Shown piece by piece: positions 61,816 through 64,000 of a stretch of DNA of 64,000 bases. Below the pieces are notes generated by a model. The model was not told where the DNA came from and ran no database searches. It was given only the letters and a program-made list of their open reading frames with translations. The stretch's first letter is position 1. Every line of letters starts with the position of its first letter. The position numbers and the translations under genes are program-made. The DNA is from Bradyrhizobium sp. BR 10289 (GTDB lineage Bacteria > Pseudomonadota > Alphaproteobacteria > Rhizobiales > Xanthobacteraceae): contig NZ_JACOFR010000010.1 in NCBI RefSeq assembly GCF_019455385.1, positions 180,762 through 244,761 on the forward strand, given 5' to 3'.

Positions 61816-62254
61816 AACGCCCCGGCCTGGCCTGGAATGGTTGTTGTCCGGGAGTCGTACGGATGGGCACTTAAACCGAAGTTGTGGATTGCATAAAGTT
61901 GTTCGGATCGTCTTCTAGACGAGTAGCCTGGTGGTGATGCGAGCCTCTCGCGTCTCGCATGTCGAGGTCGCCACTGGCGGCTTGCACCGAAGATGCTGTG
62001 CCGGTGCGGATATCGGATTGAGTCCGCGATTTATGATGTTTTCGTTGTCCTCGGATCGCTCGTCGTCGAGGCGCTCTGGATGCTAGGAGGGGTCGGTCTT
62101 GATCTCGGTGTTTGAGGGTTCGGAGATCGTGATCCGTAGGAATACGGTGGAGATGTGGTTACTCGCTCCGTGCCTCTGGAAAAGAAAGTCTTTACGAGAG
62201 GGGCGGCCCTGGTCGTAGTGATGCGAGCTCCTCCCAGGTGATGGAACGAAGATA
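61816..62254. other. divergent intergenic region
   Basis: About 439 bases between the divergent 1003-residue and SGNH genes. It contains the inverted repeat ATGCGAG/CTCGCAT (61937-61960, 10-base loop), which may be regulatory. No gene is recognised. Promoters for both neighbours should lie here but cannot be placed reliably. Confidence 0.45.
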
Positions 62255-62947
62255 ATGCGGCGTATTGGATCGTGGTCGGTGGTGGCAGTCGTCGGGCTGG
62301 TGAGCGTGGCCTTTACTCTCGGGGCAACCACGGGCCTTCGTCGCTCGTGGCCGTTGGCTGGAGCATACGAGTGGTTGTCACGGCAGGCTTCGCCCTACGA
62401 TTTCAGGGCTAATCCATCTTACCGAATAAGATCCGCTCTTTATGCGGTGCGTAAGAGCAGGCGGATCACCATGATTGGCGATTCTCTTACAGAGTATGCT
62501 GACTGGTCATTGTTGCTGGGACGGCCCGACGTCGGCAACCAAGGCATAACCGGAGACGTCAGCGCTGGCGTACTAGCGCGATTATACCCTTCGGTAACAG
62601 GTTCCCAGGTCGTGTTTCTTAATATCGGGATAAACGATCCAGCACATTTTGTGACAGCGATGGAAACGCAGGCGAATATTCGGCATATCGTCGAGGTGCT
62701 GTCGCGAGGCTCGAAGGTCTACGTGCAATCATTGATCCTGACTCGTCGTAGCGACTTGAATCGCTACGTTCAGGTCACGAACGAGTTTTTGCAAATGTTC
62801 TGCGACGGGAAGATGTGCACTTACGTCGATCTCAATGCGCGTCTGGCAAAGGACGGGATGCTGAACGAATCCTTTGCGTTGGATGCTGTTCATCTCAACG
62901 AGAACGGCTATCTCCAGTGGGCTGCCGCCATTGCGCCATTGATCTAG
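62255..62947 (+). CDS. exported SGNH/GDSL-type hydrolase
   Basis: A 230-residue protein with an N-terminal hydrophobic helix (SVVAVVGLVSVAFTLGATTG), either a signal peptide or anchor. The catalytic blocks of SGNH esterases are in order: GDSLTEY (Ser77), GNQGITGD, LNIGINDP (Asn127) and LDAVHLNENGY (Asp210, His213). Such enzymes remove or move acyl groups, for example on acetylated polysaccharides. It would pair with the acyltransferases of the locus in adjusting O-acylation, but this is inference. It is divergent from the 1003-residue protein gene. Confidence 0.88.
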   Translation: MRRIGSWSVVAVVGLVSVAFTLGATTGLRRSWPLAGAYEWLSRQASPYDFRANPSYRIRSALYAVRKSRRITMIGDSLTEYADWSLLLGRPDVGNQGITGDVSAGVLARLYPSVTGSQVVFLNIGINDPAHFVTAMETQANIRHIVEVLSRGSKVYVQSLILTRRSDLNRYVQVTNEFLQMFCDGKMCTYVDLNARLAKDGMLNESFALDAVHLNENGYLQWAAAIAPLI

Positions 62948-63153
62948 CTGTTTATCGGTGCCCTGGCCAGCGCCATGCCGGGTGGCATCGTCCGCCAGGA
63001 AGGCGGCGATGATGAAGACTTGTGCAGAGTCCGTGAGTGGCTACCCGATGAACCCGGAGTTCGTCCAATCTTAACCACGGATCCTAAACCAGTCACCGCT
63101 TACCGAAGATTCAGGCGTTTGTCCTATCGTTGGATCAGGTTGGAGGTTCAAAC

Positions 63154-63567
63154 ATGTCCAGAATTTCGAATATGGCGGCCGTTTTGGGAGTCGCGACCAT
63201 TTCGTCAACGTTCGCAGCCAGCGCCACGCCGGCTTGCCTGCGCGACATCAAGCCTTACAAGCTCGCCGGCGATACCATGGAGTGGTCGATGACCATTGCG
63301 CCCGGCGCTGACTGTATCCAGGGTCTGCGGTGGTCGACGATGCAGATCTACAATGTTTCGGTCGTCGAGAAGCCAAAGAGTGGCGAACTGGTGTTGGTCG
63401 GCCCCGGCTTTCGCTATTTCGCCAAGCCCGACTTCAAAGGTACCGATACGTTCACTCTGGTGGTCGTTGGCAAAAACCGTCACGATGCTGGCGCCTCGAC
63501 CGTTCAGGTCACGATCTCGAGGGCTGAGACGCCGCTCGTGGTCAGCGCAGTCAATCACCTAGAATAG
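63154..63567 (+). CDS. small exported protein with a beta-sandwich domain, paralog of 56064
   Basis: A 137-residue protein with signal peptide AAVLGVATISSTFAASATPA. Mature part: LAGDTMEWSMTIAPGADCIQ, GLRWSTMQIYNVSVVEKPKS and FRYFAKPDFKGTDTFTLVVV, the same order as in 56064-56492. ATG 63154 has GGAGG eight bases upstream. It lies between the SGNH gene and UDP-glucose dehydrogenase. It may be a small extracellular binding protein, but this is unproven. Confidence 0.72.
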   Translation: MSRISNMAAVLGVATISSTFAASATPACLRDIKPYKLAGDTMEWSMTIAPGADCIQGLRWSTMQIYNVSVVEKPKSGELVLVGPGFRYFAKPDFKGTDTFTLVVVGKNRHDAGASTVQVTISRAETPLVVSAVNHLE

Positions 63568-63950
63568 AATCAGCGCAAGGCGGAGAAAGGACTTCAGTTC
63601 CTTGAGCGCCGCGCTTGTCTCGCGTCCTTTGTGACTACTGAGGTCACGCGGGTGATGTAGACCAATGTCGTTGGTCGCGCCGGCATGACGCCAAATCGAA
63701 TCGCGGCGGTGCTGTCTTGATCGCGGTTCCGTGCGAATGAGTGGTGAAGCGATCGCGGTCGAGTCACCCGCGCACATGTAGATTGCGACAACTGCATGTC
63801 ATGCGCTTTGGCCAGTGCCGCCCAAGTGCTGGGCCGTTAACGTTTATTCCGTTCGCGAAGCATTCTGCCCTAATGTTGGGCGTGCGACCGGATAGAGAAA
63901 TGGTCTAGGGTGTTTGGCGGAACATCGATCTTCAACGGGAACAGTTTTTC
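63568..63950. other. intergenic region upstream of UDP-glucose dehydrogenase
   Basis: About 383 bases. Frames on both strands look like shadows. It should contain the promoter of the 63951 gene; I cannot point to a -35/-10 pair. No terminator or repeat is recognised. Confidence 0.45.
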
Positions 63951-64000
63951 ATGCGAATCGCGATGATCGGAACGGGCTATGTGGGACTGGTGTCCGGAGC
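63951..64000 (+). CDS. UDP-glucose 6-dehydrogenase, 5' end only
   Basis: The first 16 codons read MRIAMIGTGYVGLVSG, the NAD-binding start of UDP-glucose/GDP-mannose dehydrogenases. The gene runs off the window. It would oxidise UDP-glucose to UDP-glucuronate, the substrate of the epimerase at 55017. GDP-mannose dehydrogenase is a less likely alternative. Confidence 0.85.
   Translation, partial: MRIAMIGTGYVGLVSG

Overview
The window reads as chromosomal DNA of a slow-growing alphaproteobacterium of the Bradyrhizobium/Nitrobacteraceae type. The base composition is GC-rich, with many long antisense shadow frames. The gene content fits: receptors with KPAR-type linkers, BTLCP (LapG-like) peptidases, an ExoP/Wzc-type export system, and a UDP-glucuronate epimerase next to UDP-glucose dehydrogenase. 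The genus is an inference from remembered gene content, not from a database search. I saw no rRNA, tRNA, CRISPR array, insertion sequence or phage gene.

Region 1 (1-8370) is a chemotaxis locus on the + strand. It holds the 3' end of one methyl-accepting chemotaxis protein (MCP), a complete MCP, CheW, a second MCP, CheR, CheB, and a soluble protein with two MCP-hairpin-like segments. No CheA or CheY lies inside the window, so they are presumably to the left. All three receptors end in the same acidic, phenylalanine-containing tail.

Region 2 (8500-19000) carries many small genes: a GrlR-like protein, a VanZ-like protein, two tiny SANT/Myb-like proteins, two paralogous one-helix membrane proteins, several exported proteins of unknown function, and a dispersed intergenic repeat (two copies). 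Among them sit rfbB-rfbA (dTDP-4-keto-6-deoxyglucose synthesis), a gmhB-type heptose bisphosphate phosphatase and a first BTLCP peptidase.

Region 3 (18300-54500) is a large polysaccharide biosynthesis and export locus. Its core is an operon of initiating sugar-phosphate transferase, Wza-type exporter, O-antigen-ligase/Wzy-type protein, exported Ser/Thr-rich protein, Wzc/ExoP-type co-polymerase kinase and a helical-repeat protein (23154-31535). A smaller set containing another polymerase-like protein, a related helical-repeat protein, a phosphoesterase and a second BTLCP peptidase lies beside it (18301-21838). Next come ADP-heptose genes (heptosyltransferase-like GT9, gmhA, hldD, hldE), a Tat-exported glycoside hydrolase, a Wzx-type flippase, a left-handed-beta-helix acyltransferase, four GT4-type glycosyltransferases, five acyltransferase-3 proteins and a third polymerase-like protein. 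Together they could build, decorate, flip, polymerise, export and trim a heteropolysaccharide that may contain heptose, uronic acid and acyl groups.

Region 4 (55017-64000) has a UDP-glucuronate 4-epimerase, two paralogous small exported proteins, a gene split by an in-frame TGA, a pair of convergent paralogous small exported proteins, and a 1003-residue protein. That protein joins the same glycoside-hydrolase fold seen in region 3 to four long repeats and a type I secretion-like C-terminus. An SGNH esterase and the start of UDP-glucose dehydrogenase complete the window.

The best candidates for something not yet described are: the paired glycanases with different export routes, the exported Ser/Thr-rich protein embedded in the export operon, the soluble double-hairpin chemotaxis protein, and the repeated families of tiny exported or membrane proteins around the polysaccharide locus. 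All of these are hypotheses drawn from reading the sequence.
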